A stretch of 14,519 nucleotides of DNA from positions 1 through 14,519 of the forward strand of contig JBDREF010000082.1 in assembly GCA_043820045.1 (NCBI GenBank). Direction: 5' to 3'. A program made the position numbers and the translations under genes. The notes beneath the pieces were generated by a model that saw only the letters and a list, made by a program, of their open reading frames with translations, did not search any database and had not been told where the DNA came from. This DNA comes from JBDREF01 sp043820045. GTDB lineage: Bacteria; Planctomycetota; Phycisphaerae; Sedimentisphaerales; Anaerobacaceae. Each line of letters starts with the position of its first letter. Position 1 is the first letter of the stretch. Shown here one piece after another: positions 1-5,882 of the stretch.

Positions 1-386
1 GGGCCTACCAGCCGATGTTCATCAGTCACTACGGGGCCTCGTGGGTAAACAGCGGCAGTTTCCCCGAGCCGGTCTGGCCCGGACACGGCTGGGACCGCAA
101 GCGCATGGAGGAGCACTATCAGAAATGGGCCGACCTGGCCAGGATGGGCGCGGGCGTGCACTGCGGCGAAGGCGGCGCTTATAATAAGACGCCGCACGGC
201 GTGGTCCTGGCCTGGCTGCGGGACGTCCTTGAGATTCTAACCGGACACGGCATCGGTCTGGCCGTCTGGAACCTGCGCGGCTCGTTCGGGATTCTCGACT
301 CCGACCGAAAGGATGTGAAATACGAAGACTTCCACGACCACAAACTCGACCGCAAGTTGCTGGAACTGCTACAAGAATTTGCGTAA
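1..386 (+). CDS. Glycoside hydrolase family 5 (cellulase-like), C-terminal fragment
   Basis: This is the 3' end of a gene that starts before the window; the reading frame is open from base 3 and stops with TAA at 384-386. The translated end has the hallmarks of a GH5 (beta-1,4-glycanase type) catalytic barrel. A strand ends in VHCGEGGAYNKTPH, where the Glu encoded at 168-170 is the expected catalytic nucleophile. It is followed by a helix with VVLAWLRDVLEIL and then the barrel strand LAVWNLRGSFGILDS, whose Trp stacks against sugar in this family. The ending RKDVKYEDFHDHKLDRKLLELL is typical of bacterial GH5 proteins annotated as cellulases or glycosyl hydrolases. The family retains anomeric configuration and cuts beta-glucans or related polymers, but the true substrate cannot be told from this fragment. 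A signal peptide, if any, would lie outside the window. The family call is confident; specificity is unknown. Confidence 0.85.
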   Translation, partial: AYQPMFISHYGASWVNSGSFPEPVWPGHGWDRKRMEEHYQKWADLARMGAGVHCGEGGAYNKTPHGVVLAWLRDVLEILTGHGIGLAVWNLRGSFGILDSDRKDVKYEDFHDHKLDRKLLELLQEFA

Positions 387-390
387 ATAG

Positions 391-411
391 CCTGTCGGCA
401 ATTCTGACAGG
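391..411. terminator. Bidirectional hairpin between convergent genes
   Basis: CCTGTC at 391-396 pairs perfectly with GACAGG at 406-411, and the stem can extend inward by a G-T and a G-C pair to leave a five-base loop. It fills the gap between the stop of the GH5 gene (386) and the stop of the convergent repressor gene (412). On + it is followed by TCAAGTTTGTT, and on - by CTATTT, so the U-tract is modest in both directions. It probably acts as a shared terminator; this is inferred from position and structure. Confidence 0.55.
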
Positions 412-633
412 TCAAGTTTGTTCGTCCTCGTATCGAAAGACTTGCTCTATCGTGACATCGAAGGTTCGGGCTATTCTGAAGGCCAGGGGAAGCGAAGGCG
501 CATAATTGCCACCCTCGATGGCGATAATCGTCTGGCGGGTCACTCCCACCTTGTCGGCCAACTGCTGCTGGGTCATTTGGCCGTGTTCAAATCGCAGCCT
601 GCGAACCTGGTTCGTCAAGTAGTCGCTACTCAT
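412..633 (-). CDS. Small XRE/Cro-family helix-turn-helix repressor
   Basis: This is a 73-residue, single-domain HTH_3 regulator. After a short basic N-terminus (NQVRRLRFEHG) comes the classic helix-turn-helix: MTQQQLADKVGVTRQTI (about residues 20-36), then the family's AIEGGNYAPSL turn and a final helix ending in FDVTIEQVF. It resembles the short YozG-like regulators that sit next to small membrane proteins. I chose the ATG at 633 because GGGAG (641-645 on the complement) lies 7 bases upstream. The ATG at 651 would add MHGRRR and has no better ribosome site. The start overlaps the stop of the upstream membrane-protein gene (626), so the two are very likely translationally coupled and made from one mRNA. 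It presumably binds the palindrome at 1123-1145 to control its own operon. The family is clear; targets and signal are unknown. Confidence 0.87.
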   Translation of the reverse strand: MSSDYLTNQVRRLRFEHGQMTQQQLADKVGVTRQTIIAIEGGNYAPSLPLAFRIARTFDVTIEQVFRYEDEQT

Positions 634-1066
634 CCGCCGTCTCCCGTGCAAACTGAATCAGAATAGCGGCGGACTCGACGAACTGCGCGAGGAACAACCC
701 GGCGAGGAATACAACAGGTAGTATATAAGCAGGTACGACGCTTTTGGCCCCGACGACAAAGAATATGCCGAAAGATGCGCAGGCGCAAAAAAGCCAAAAG
801 CTGTAACTTGCCCAGACGAAGGATTTTCGAGCGATGGCTTTTTCGCGTTCGTCTGAATCAGGCTCACTGGCACTTTGTTTCCTACGAATGAAGAATACTC
901 CGGCAATCAGAAACAGAGTCAGCGGCAAAGAGCCGACTCTGAGCCATCCTGTCCCTGCCATTCTGTCCCCCGCAACGAACATAACGGCGAATATGTAAAT
1001 GCCAAATGCAATAAGTAATAATGCGCCGCCTAACATGAACCATGCGCCTTTCTGTGTCCTATTCAT
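626..1066 (-). CDS. Four-helix membrane protein paired with XRE repressor (DUF2178-like)
   Basis: This 146-residue protein has four predicted membrane helices, at about residues 8-30, 44-61, 84-105 and 112-138. A charged cytoplasmic-looking loop between helices 2 and 3 carries DSDEREKAIARK. The DERE motif followed by a basic stretch and two helices recalls the small DUF2178/DUF3796-type membrane proteins that are commonly encoded directly before a short XRE regulator. It starts with ATG at 1066, preceded on the complement by AAGGGAAG. It is first in a two-gene operon; its stop overlaps the repressor start by 8 bases. The promoter at 1126-1154 drives both. Biochemical function is not known for this class. 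A role in sensing membrane state and controlling the partner regulator is only a guess. Gene and topology are confident; the exact domain family is less so. Confidence 0.78.
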   Translation of the reverse strand: MNRTQKGAWFMLGGALLLIAFGIYIFAVMFVAGDRMAGTGWLRVGSLPLTLFLIAGVFFIRRKQSASEPDSDEREKAIARKSFVWASYSFWLFCACASFGIFFVVGAKSVVPAYILPVVFLAGLFLAQFVESAAILIQFARETADE

Positions 1067-1105
1067 GATTCTTCCCTTTCGTCAAGCATACCTGTTCGAC
1101 AAATC

Positions 1106-1135
1106 TTGAGTTTTTCTATGTTTGTAATGTATAGT
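1106..1135 (+). promoter_or_regulatory. Possible plus-strand promoter overlapping the operator
   Basis: TTGAGT (1106-1111), an 18-base spacer and TATAGT (1130-1135) make a plausible divergent promoter whose -10 lies inside the palindrome at 1123-1145. Transcription would begin near 1142 and meet the hairpin at 1195-1220. The AT-rich context makes chance matches likely. Confidence 0.3.
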
Positions 1136-1145
1136 CTACTTTACA
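1123..1145. promoter_or_regulatory. Imperfect 23-bp palindrome, likely operator for the XRE repressor
   Basis: The half-sites TGTAA-N-GTA and TAC-N-TTACA face each other around a 5-base centre, with 18 of 23 positions symmetrical. It covers the -10 element and most of the spacer of the minus-strand promoter, where a bound Cro-like dimer would block RNA polymerase. A third TGTAAA half-site (complement of 1161-1166) lies just upstream of the -35. Assignment to the adjacent repressor is inferred from position and symmetry. Confidence 0.55.
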
Positions 1146-1154
1146 TATTGTCAA
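1126..1154 (-). promoter_or_regulatory. Sigma70-type promoter of the membrane protein/repressor operon
   Basis: On the complement a perfect -35 TTGACA (1149-1154) is followed by a 17-base spacer and a -10-like TACATT (1126-1131); TATACA two bases earlier is an alternative. The predicted start is about 50-55 bases before the ATG at 1066. The surrounding DNA is strongly AT-rich. Confidence 0.6.
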
Positions 1155-1194
1155 GGATATTTTACATTTTTTGGCCAATTTTTTTCATGCGTAG

Positions 1195-1220
1195 GCAGCC
1201 AAAAAGGCTGCTTTCTTTGT
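1195..1220 (+). terminator. Intrinsic terminator-like hairpin with no obvious upstream gene
   Basis: GCAGCC (1195-1200) and GGCTGC (1206-1211) form a perfect six-pair GC-rich stem with an AAAAA loop, followed directly by TTTCTTTGT. The polarity is + only, since the complement lacks a trailing T-run. No plus-strand coding gene ends here. It may end a short RNA, act as an attenuator for the gene at 1410, or shield that gene from read-through. Confidence 0.5.
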
Positions 1221-1409
1221 AAATCACTCGTTTACAGCATCTTACGCAACGCATGGAGGGGCTGTGTTTTGTGGGGACTCCGGCACGAGTCTCTCGGCTT
1301 GGCCCACTTTTTCCTGCTGTAGGGACGAGACAATCACACTGAATCCTCCGAGGCGACAGGCAAGAGAATCTTCTGCTCAGATTCCCGCGTGATTTCCGAT
1401 ATATATTTG

Positions 1410-2111
1410 ATGGCAGTTATCGACTTACAGACAAAACCTTGTCCATTTTGTGCCGAGACGATACAGGCAGCGGCCGTTAAGTGTCGCTTCTGCGGGGAAT
1501 TTCTGAATACGGAGAAGGCCCGAGCCCTGGAAGCCGGCCCCGACACCTGTTCGCAATCGTCCGAAGGGGAAGAAACAGATGACAGCATCCTGTTCGCCGG
1601 CAGGCCATCTCTGTTGGGGATAGCGCCGGCGATAGTAAAGGGGATACTGATTGTAGCTCTCGCGTGGCTCCTGGTGAAATTCCCCGTTGAGGGCACTATC
1701 GTCAAGCTGCTGAATTTGAAAGTGACCGAAACTCAGATCCTCGCGGTCGGCCGGTACAGGGCCCTCGTGGGTTTCGGACTTGTCGTGGTAGTCGTCCTCG
1801 GGCTCCTGTTGAAGGCGCTCAAGCTCAAGATGATCCGTTACGAGGTCAGCGCCAATCGGATCGAGTACAGCAGAGGAATCCTCGACAGAAGGGTTGACAA
1901 CATAGACATGTTTCGGGTGATTGACCTGAAGATGCGAAGAAGTCTGCTCGACTGTGCCTTTGGGGTCGGCACGGTAGCATTGATAACAACGGACAAAACC
2001 GACCCTCAGTTCGTTTTCGAGAAGGTCCGCTACTGCCGTGACCTCTACGATATCATAAAGAAAGCCAGCCTTGCAGCGGACCGCAAGACCGGCGTCGTAC
2101 ATCTGGAATAG
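1410..2111 (+). CDS. Zinc-ribbon plus bPH2 (DUF304) membrane protein
   Basis: This 233-residue protein has three visible parts. Residues 11-28 hold two CxxC knuckles (CPFC and CRFC, ten residues apart), a zinc-ribbon of the type found at the ends of many membrane proteins. After a polar acidic linker come two hydrophobic segments (about 68-91 and 116-136). The C-terminal part (about 140-218), with RYEVSANRIEYSRGILDRRVDNIDMFRVIDL, matches the bacterial PH domain family bPH_2. These domains are thought to aid protein or lipid contacts at the membrane; no reaction is known. The ATG at 1410 is preferred because it starts just before the zinc knuckle. A GTG at 1389 would add seven residues, and neither start has a clear ribosome site. 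It stands alone on +, with a convergent neighbour downstream. Fold assignment is good; role is unknown. Confidence 0.82.
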   Translation: MAVIDLQTKPCPFCAETIQAAAVKCRFCGEFLNTEKARALEAGPDTCSQSSEGEETDDSILFAGRPSLLGIAPAIVKGILIVALAWLLVKFPVEGTIVKLLNLKVTETQILAVGRYRALVGFGLVVVVVLGLLLKALKLKMIRYEVSANRIEYSRGILDRRVDNIDMFRVIDLKMRRSLLDCAFGVGTVALITTDKTDPQFVFEKVRYCRDLYDIIKKASLAADRKTGVVHLE

Positions 2112-2163
2112 AAAAGAATGCTGGAATTTGGAGCAAGGTATTGTTTTACTTTAGGATTGTAGC

Positions 2164-2751
2164 CTAAGTGTTTCCTTCGGGAGTTGACTGGTTTTGGAAC
2201 TGGCTGGGATTTGAGGCTATTTCACCATAGACCTGCTCAACAATCAATTGGGCTATCGGCATTCCGAAATGGAGATTGAGTTTTGCCCCGCCTAAATTGA
2301 TAATTTCGAGCGTAAGTGGCCCTGACCATCCTGGATGCACTGTCGGCGCAGTAAAATGAACCAGCAGGCCGCATCGAGCCCTACTGCTCTTTCCTTCAAT
2401 TCTGGCTGCTAAATTCATAGAACCCGGTACAATAGGCAATGTAATTTTTTCTAAGGTTTGAGCAAGTAGAAATTTACCTGGCTCCAAAGCGTAAGGCCGG
2501 TTTTCTTCAAGAGTATGTCGTTCGGAGTTTCGTGCTATGAGATTTGCTATCTTGCCAGGTGCTGTGAAATCAATAGTGGCTGATTCAAGTATCGGAATTT
2601 TTATCTCATTCCCGAGTTTCAAATCAACCGTGTGAGAATCATAGGGACAGTATTTGACTCCTATTCCTTTAAACCTGGGATAAGGTTCGGGGTCGATAAC
2701 AAGTCTTCCCTCGTCCAACGCTTTATGAATTTCAAAATTCGATAGAAGCAT
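2164..2751 (-). CDS. dcd: dCTP deaminase (dUTPase-fold)
   Basis: This enzyme would deaminate dCTP to dUTP, feeding dTTP synthesis; some relatives also cut dUTP to dUMP. The 195-residue product begins MLLSNFEIHKAL, the standard family N-terminus, so I chose the ATG at 2751 rather than 2781, which would run into the gene before it. Visible motifs are VDLKLG (42-47), the active-site segment GKSSRARCGLLVHFTAP (120-136, with the conserved Ser-Ser and Arg126), PGWSGPLTLEI with the catalytic Glu149, and a C-terminal QFQNQSTPEG equivalent to the tail that closes over nucleotide. The usual GRSS reads GKSS, an allowed-looking change. It lies 7 bases after the unknown 90-residue gene, so the two form an operon. 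The DNA is clearly more AT-rich than its flanks. The mono- versus bifunctional state cannot be told here. Confidence 0.9.
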   Translation of the reverse strand: MLLSNFEIHKALDEGRLVIDPEPYPRFKGIGVKYCPYDSHTVDLKLGNEIKIPILESATIDFTAPGKIANLIARNSERHTLEENRPYALEPGKFLLAQTLEKITLPIVPGSMNLAARIEGKSSRARCGLLVHFTAPTVHPGWSGPLTLEIINLGGAKLNLHFGMPIAQLIVEQVYGEIASNPSQFQNQSTPEGNT

Positions 2752-2758
2752 TGTGAAT

Positions 2759-3031
2759 CTACTTAATTTGCCCCTTTTCAACAGTTATTACCCGGCCATT
2801 CTCGAAAGTAGGACGAGGAAGACTGACTAACAACAAGTTATCTTTCTGTTCGCCGACTGTAACTCGAATACTTCCCTTCACAGGTCTATCCCAGGAAGGT
2901 TCGCCATCAAACTGCAATTCTTCTTTTGGCGCAAACAGAGAAAATTCAGACGCATCGAACATTTTACCTTGAACGGCAAACTCTCCCGTAAATTGTCCTG
3001 GAGATATTGTGCACTCAAGCCACTTTTCCAT
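2759..3031 (-). CDS. Unknown 90-residue protein upstream of dcd
   Basis: I do not recognise this protein. It is 90 residues long, soluble-looking, without signal peptide, cysteine cluster or membrane segment (one Cys at residue 7). The pattern of short alternating hydrophobic stretches (ISPGQFTGEFAVQG, GSIRVTVGEQKDNLLLVSLP, RVITVEKGQ) suggests a small all-beta fold. It starts with ATG at 3031, with AAGGGC upstream on the complement, and stops 7 bases before the dcd start. That spacing says the two are co-transcribed and perhaps functionally linked. Codon use is AT-rich like dcd and unlike the housekeeping genes nearby, so the pair may have arrived together. It could be a nucleotide-metabolism accessory or an unrelated passenger; no function is assigned. 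It is probably real because of its frame length, ribosome site and tight operon spacing. Confidence 0.72.
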   Translation of the reverse strand: MEKWLECTISPGQFTGEFAVQGKMFDASEFSLFAPKEELQFDGEPSWDRPVKGSIRVTVGEQKDNLLLVSLPRPTFENGRVITVEKGQIK

Positions 3032-3115
3032 AATATGCCCTTGCCTTTCTTAATTTTTTCATCACCCTTTTTTATATGGTAACCCAATAAAACTATCCGA
3101 TTTGATGCGATACTA

Positions 3116-3145
3116 AATATATCGTCAGAAAAAGATTCGTGCCAA
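3116..3145 (-). promoter_or_regulatory. Proximal promoter of the orf90-dcd operon
   Basis: On the complement, TTGGCA (3140-3145, five of six consensus bases), an 18-base spacer and TATATT (3116-3121, five of six) form a good sigma70-type promoter. It would give a leader of about 75-80 bases before the ATG at 3031. A short inverted repeat, CGATA/TATCG, overlaps the -10. Confidence 0.5.
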
Positions 3146-3248
3146 CAAGGTATTTTCTTCCGAACATAACCTGTTTTTTAAACAGCACTTACATAGGTGA
3201 AAGTCTCTGTTACTTCATATTGCAAGTGCAAGTGTTAAATCTTAATGC

Positions 3249-3277
3249 AGTATATAAGACCCAGACCATCAAGTCAA
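3249..3277 (-). promoter_or_regulatory. Distal promoter of the orf90-dcd operon
   Basis: On the complement, TTGACT (3272-3277), a 17-base spacer and TATACT (3249-3254) each match five of six consensus bases. It lies just after the stop of the alkyltransferase gene (3296). It would produce a leader of roughly 210 bases, including AT-rich inverted repeats (CTGTTT/AAACAG at about 3171-3185). No known riboswitch is recognisable. Confidence 0.58.
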
Positions 3278-3295
3278 CAAAAACAATTGTTTAGG

Positions 3296-3817
3296 CTATC
3301 TTGTTGAGCGTTTTTCGTGTAATAACAATCTTTTTTTTAGGTTTTCTCCGCCGGGTGCGGAGAAGCCGCCGAGCTTTCCGTCGGTGCGGACCACGCGATG
3401 GCAGGGAATGATCAACGGCAGGGGATTTCTGGCAAGTGCGCTTCCAACGGCCCGGCTCGCCGCAGGTCGACCCGTCTTCTTTGCCAAGCCGGAATAAGTT
3501 GTCGTCTGACCGAGCCTTATGTTACGGCAGGCCGTCAGGACGGATGCACCAAACGTGGTGAACCCGTCCAGCGCAACCGGAATCTCTTTGCCAAACTCCA
3601 CAGGGCAACCATCAAAATAGGCGGTTATCCGTTCCTGAAGGGTCCCGAAGAAGTTTTTGTCCAATCTGGCAGAGGGCAGACTCGCCAGGAGGCAGAATTT
3701 GACGCTTTCGAGGTTCGGCCCGGGCAGGTAGGAACGGCAGAGGGCCGACTCCGTGCCGGCGAGGCCAAAATATCCCCACTTTGTCCTGAAAATCACGTAT
3801 TTCGCCAATTTCTGCAT
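3296..3817 (-). CDS. ogt: Methylated-DNA--protein-cysteine S-methyltransferase (MGMT/Ogt)
   Basis: This suicidal repair protein moves an alkyl group from O6-alkylguanine in DNA to its own cysteine. The C-terminal half shows the full DNA-binding and active-site signature: VLTACRNIRLGQTTTYSGLA (recognition helix region), then SRAVGSALARNP, with the Arg finger and the Asn hinge, then the reactive-Cys motif IIPCHRVV (Cys139) and GKLGGFSAPGGENLKKRLLLHE. The N-terminal half is the less conserved ribonuclease-like domain. I start at the ATG at 3817, giving 173 residues, because it directly precedes the domain. A TTG at 3841 would add eight residues. It is divergent from pheA across a short AT-rich gap and transcribed alone. 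The family is certain; substrate range is not. Confidence 0.92.
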   Translation of the reverse strand: MQKLAKYVIFRTKWGYFGLAGTESALCRSYLPGPNLESVKFCLLASLPSARLDKNFFGTLQERITAYFDGCPVEFGKEIPVALDGFTTFGASVLTACRNIRLGQTTTYSGLAKKTGRPAASRAVGSALARNPLPLIIPCHRVVRTDGKLGGFSAPGGENLKKRLLLHEKRSTR

Positions 3818-3866
3818 TTTTCTGCCCACTTGCCTACTCAAAATATTATCTAATGGGCCAAATTCA

Positions 3867-3895
3867 TTGACGCAAGGCTAAAATTCTGTTAAATA
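3867..3895 (+). promoter_or_regulatory. Likely promoter upstream of pheA
   Basis: TTGACG (3867-3872) is followed by a 16- to 17-base spacer and an AT-rich -10-like stretch, TTAAAT or TAAATA (3889-3895). The leader to the ATG at 3974 would be about 70 bases. The -35 is good and the -10 is poor. It is the only credible start site for the long plus-strand housekeeping run within the gap shared with the divergent ogt gene. Confidence 0.38.
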
Positions 3896-3973
3896 TATTA
3901 GTTTTTACAAAAACGGCCCTCTGTGTCCGGCAGTTAAGGTTCACTTATAGAGTTACTTTTTTGCTCTTGATTT

Positions 3974-5044
3974 ATGTCTCTTGAAGAACTGAGAAAGAAA
4001 ATAGACGAGCTTGACCAGCAACTCGTGCAGTTGCTCAACGAGCGTGCGCGCGTCGTGGTTGAGATAGGAAAATTAAAGAACAAGACCGACAGGCCCGTTT
4101 ATGCTCCGGACCGCGAGAAGAAAGTTATCGCCAGGATCATCGAAGCAAACAAGGGGCCGCTGCCGGACAGGTGTCTTGTTGCTATCTGGCGCGAGTTGAT
4201 GAGCGGCTCGTTCGTTTTGGAGAGGCCTTTGCGGATCGGCTATCTCGGTCCCGGCGGCAGCTTCAGCCACACCGCCGCGATGCTCAAGTTCGGTCAGAGC
4301 GTCGAGTACGAGCCGCTGGCGGACATTGCAAGTATTTTCGATGAAGTCAGCAAAGGCCATTGCGATTTGGGTCTGGCGCCGGTAGAGAATACCATGGGCG
4401 GCGGCGTGATAGAAACTCTCGATGCGTTGATTGATTCGGATGTTAAGGTTTGTGCCGAGGTCCTGATGGCTATCCATCACAACCTGCTGGGAAATTGCAC
4501 ACTGGAAGAGGTCGAGAAGATTTACTCCAAGCCGGAAGTTTTCGCCCAGTGCCGGAACTGGCTGGCCGCCACCTTCAAAGGGGCCCAGACTATTCCCGTG
4601 GCTTCGACTGCAAGGGCGGCCCAATTGGCTGCCCAGGAGCCAAAGACCGCAGCGATAGGCTCGACGATTGCCGCCGAGCTGTACGGTTTGCAGATTATCT
4701 GCGAGAATATCGAAGATATCGCCAACAACGTAACCAGATTTCTGGTAATCAGCCGGGAAGACGCCAAGCCCGCCGGCGAGGACAAGACCGCGATTTTGTT
4801 CAGCACCTCTCACAAGGCCGGCGCGTTGGCCGACGTGTTGGACGTGTTCAAGCAATACGGCATTAACCTGACAAATATAGAGTCCAGGCCCAGCAGAAAA
4901 AGGGAGTGGGAATATTATTTCTTCGTGGATTTCCTGGGGCACAGAACAGAAAAGCACGTTCGGGACGGACTGGAAGAGTCGCGCAAACATTGTTTGCAGC
5001 TTTCGATATTGGGCAGCTTCCCGAGAGCGACGGAGTTATTATAG
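3974..5044 (+). CDS. pheA: Bifunctional chorismate mutase/prephenate dehydratase (P-protein)
   Basis: This protein turns chorismate into prephenate and then phenylpyruvate, the committed route to phenylalanine. The 356 residues hold three domains in the usual order. The AroQ chorismate mutase (1-85) shows Arg7, Arg24, Lys35, Asp46, Arg47 and Glu48 in the expected helices. The prephenate dehydratase domain (about 86-268) starts RIGYLGPGGSFSH, has PVENTMGG (136-143) and carries the catalytic Thr-Arg-Phe motif at 254-256. The ACT regulatory domain (about 272-350) has GAL (283-285) and ESRPSR (303-308), the phenylalanine-binding motifs, so feedback inhibition by phenylalanine is expected. Length is normal. 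The ATG at 3974 lacks a Shine-Dalgarno but begins the domain exactly. It is the first gene of the plus-strand run, 76 bases before tpiA. Confidence 0.96.
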   Translation: MSLEELRKKIDELDQQLVQLLNERARVVVEIGKLKNKTDRPVYAPDREKKVIARIIEANKGPLPDRCLVAIWRELMSGSFVLERPLRIGYLGPGGSFSHTAAMLKFGQSVEYEPLADIASIFDEVSKGHCDLGLAPVENTMGGGVIETLDALIDSDVKVCAEVLMAIHHNLLGNCTLEEVEKIYSKPEVFAQCRNWLAATFKGAQTIPVASTARAAQLAAQEPKTAAIGSTIAAELYGLQIICENIEDIANNVTRFLVISREDAKPAGEDKTAILFSTSHKAGALADVLDVFKQYGINLTNIESRPSRKREWEYYFFVDFLGHRTEKHVRDGLEESRKHCLQLSILGSFPRATELL

Positions 5045-5120
5045 TGTGTCTTGTTTGTCGATAGCTCACGACCCGAGCGATGAGGCATAAGCAAGGCGCC
5101 GCGAATATCAGGAGAGTTTT

Positions 5121-5882
5121 ATGAGAAAACCATTTGTCGCCGGTAACTGGAAGATGAACACCGACAGCCACACCAGTGTGAAACTGGCCGAGCGCATCGC
5201 CGCCGGGTCCGTGGAGGCGGCGGGTCAGAGTGTAACAGTGGCGGTTTGTCCACCCTTCGCTTATCTGCAAGCGGTGGCGAAGGCCCTGGGTGCATCCGGC
5301 ATAGCCGTCGGTGCTCAGGACGTTTACTTCGAGCAGAACGGTGCTTTTACAGGCGAGATCAGCACGTCCATGCTGAAAGACGTCGGTTGTACCTATTGTC
5401 TCTGCGGCCATTCGGAACGACGGCACGTAATTGGCGAGACCGATGAGCTGATAAACAAGAAAGTCGCCGCGACGATTAACGGCGGCCTGTTGCCGATATT
5501 GTGCGTGGGCGAGTTGCTTGCCGAACGGGAGGCCTCGAAGACAAACGAGGTCGTAGCCCGGCATTTGAAAGAAGGCCTGGCCGGCCTATCCGATGAAAAG
5601 GTCTCAGCCGTGACCATAGCGTACGAACCGGTATGGGCCATCGGCACCGGCATGACGGCCACGCCGCAGCAGGCCCAGGAAGTGCACGATTTCATACGAA
5701 ACCTGCTGGGCGAGATGTACGACGGCCAATTAGCCGAGGGAATTCGCATACTCTACGGCGGGTCGGTAAAACCGGACAACGCCGCAGAGCTTATGAGCCA
5801 GCAAGACATAGATGGGCTGCTCGTGGGCGGCGCGAGTCTGAAAGCAGATGATTTCCTCGCAATAATGCAGGAAGCAATATAA
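5121..5882 (+). CDS. tpiA: Triose-phosphate isomerase
   Basis: This enzyme interconverts dihydroxyacetone phosphate and glyceraldehyde 3-phosphate in glycolysis and gluconeogenesis. The 253-residue TIM barrel is complete. Asn9 and Lys11 sit in GNWKMN, catalytic His97 in CGHSERR, and catalytic Glu169 in AYEPVWAIGTG, which runs into the mobile loop 6 (170-180). The phosphate-gripping segments LYGGSVKP (211-218) and DGLLVGGASL (231-240) are also intact. AGGAGAG (5110-5116) gives a strong ribosome site 4 bases before the ATG. It lies 76 bases after pheA and 141 before secG. The tpiA-secG pairing is common in bacteria. Confidence 0.98.
   Translation: MRKPFVAGNWKMNTDSHTSVKLAERIAAGSVEAAGQSVTVAVCPPFAYLQAVAKALGASGIAVGAQDVYFEQNGAFTGEISTSMLKDVGCTYCLCGHSERRHVIGETDELINKKVAATINGGLLPILCVGELLAEREASKTNEVVARHLKEGLAGLSDEKVSAVTIAYEPVWAIGTGMTATPQQAQEVHDFIRNLLGEMYDGQLAEGIRILYGGSVKPDNAAELMSQQDIDGLLVGGASLKADDFLAIMQEAI

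Larger units (their letters stand above)
1067..1409. other. 343-bp intergenic region between divergent genes
   Basis: The left part (1081-1190) is strongly AT-rich and holds the minus-strand promoter, a palindrome, a TTGGCCAA palindrome (1171-1178) and an overlapping plus-strand promoter-like sequence. A terminator-like hairpin lies at 1195-1220. The right part (about 1240-1388) returns to higher GC and shows no open frame with a credible start, no RNA gene and no repeat that I recognise. The stretch 1323-1409 is open in frame with the downstream PH-domain gene but has no good start except the GTG at 1389. Confidence 0.6.

Noticed and set aside
1425..2102. Minus-strand open frame of 225 codons over the PH-domain gene
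   Set aside because: It is a shadow of the zinc-ribbon/bPH2 frame; no domain and no ribosome site.
2145..2170. TTAGG/CCTAA inverted repeat between the PH-domain gene and dcd
   Set aside because: Only five AT-rich pairs and no T-run; too weak to call a terminator.
2878..3087. Short Lys-rich open frame overlapping the 90-residue gene
   Set aside because: It begins with TTG, lacks a ribosome site and overlaps the better-supported frame with ATG at 3031.
4073..4990. Long minus-strand open frame (305 codons) across pheA
   Set aside because: It lies wholly antisense to a clear P-protein, shows no domain, and has the composition expected of a mirror frame in GC-biased codons.
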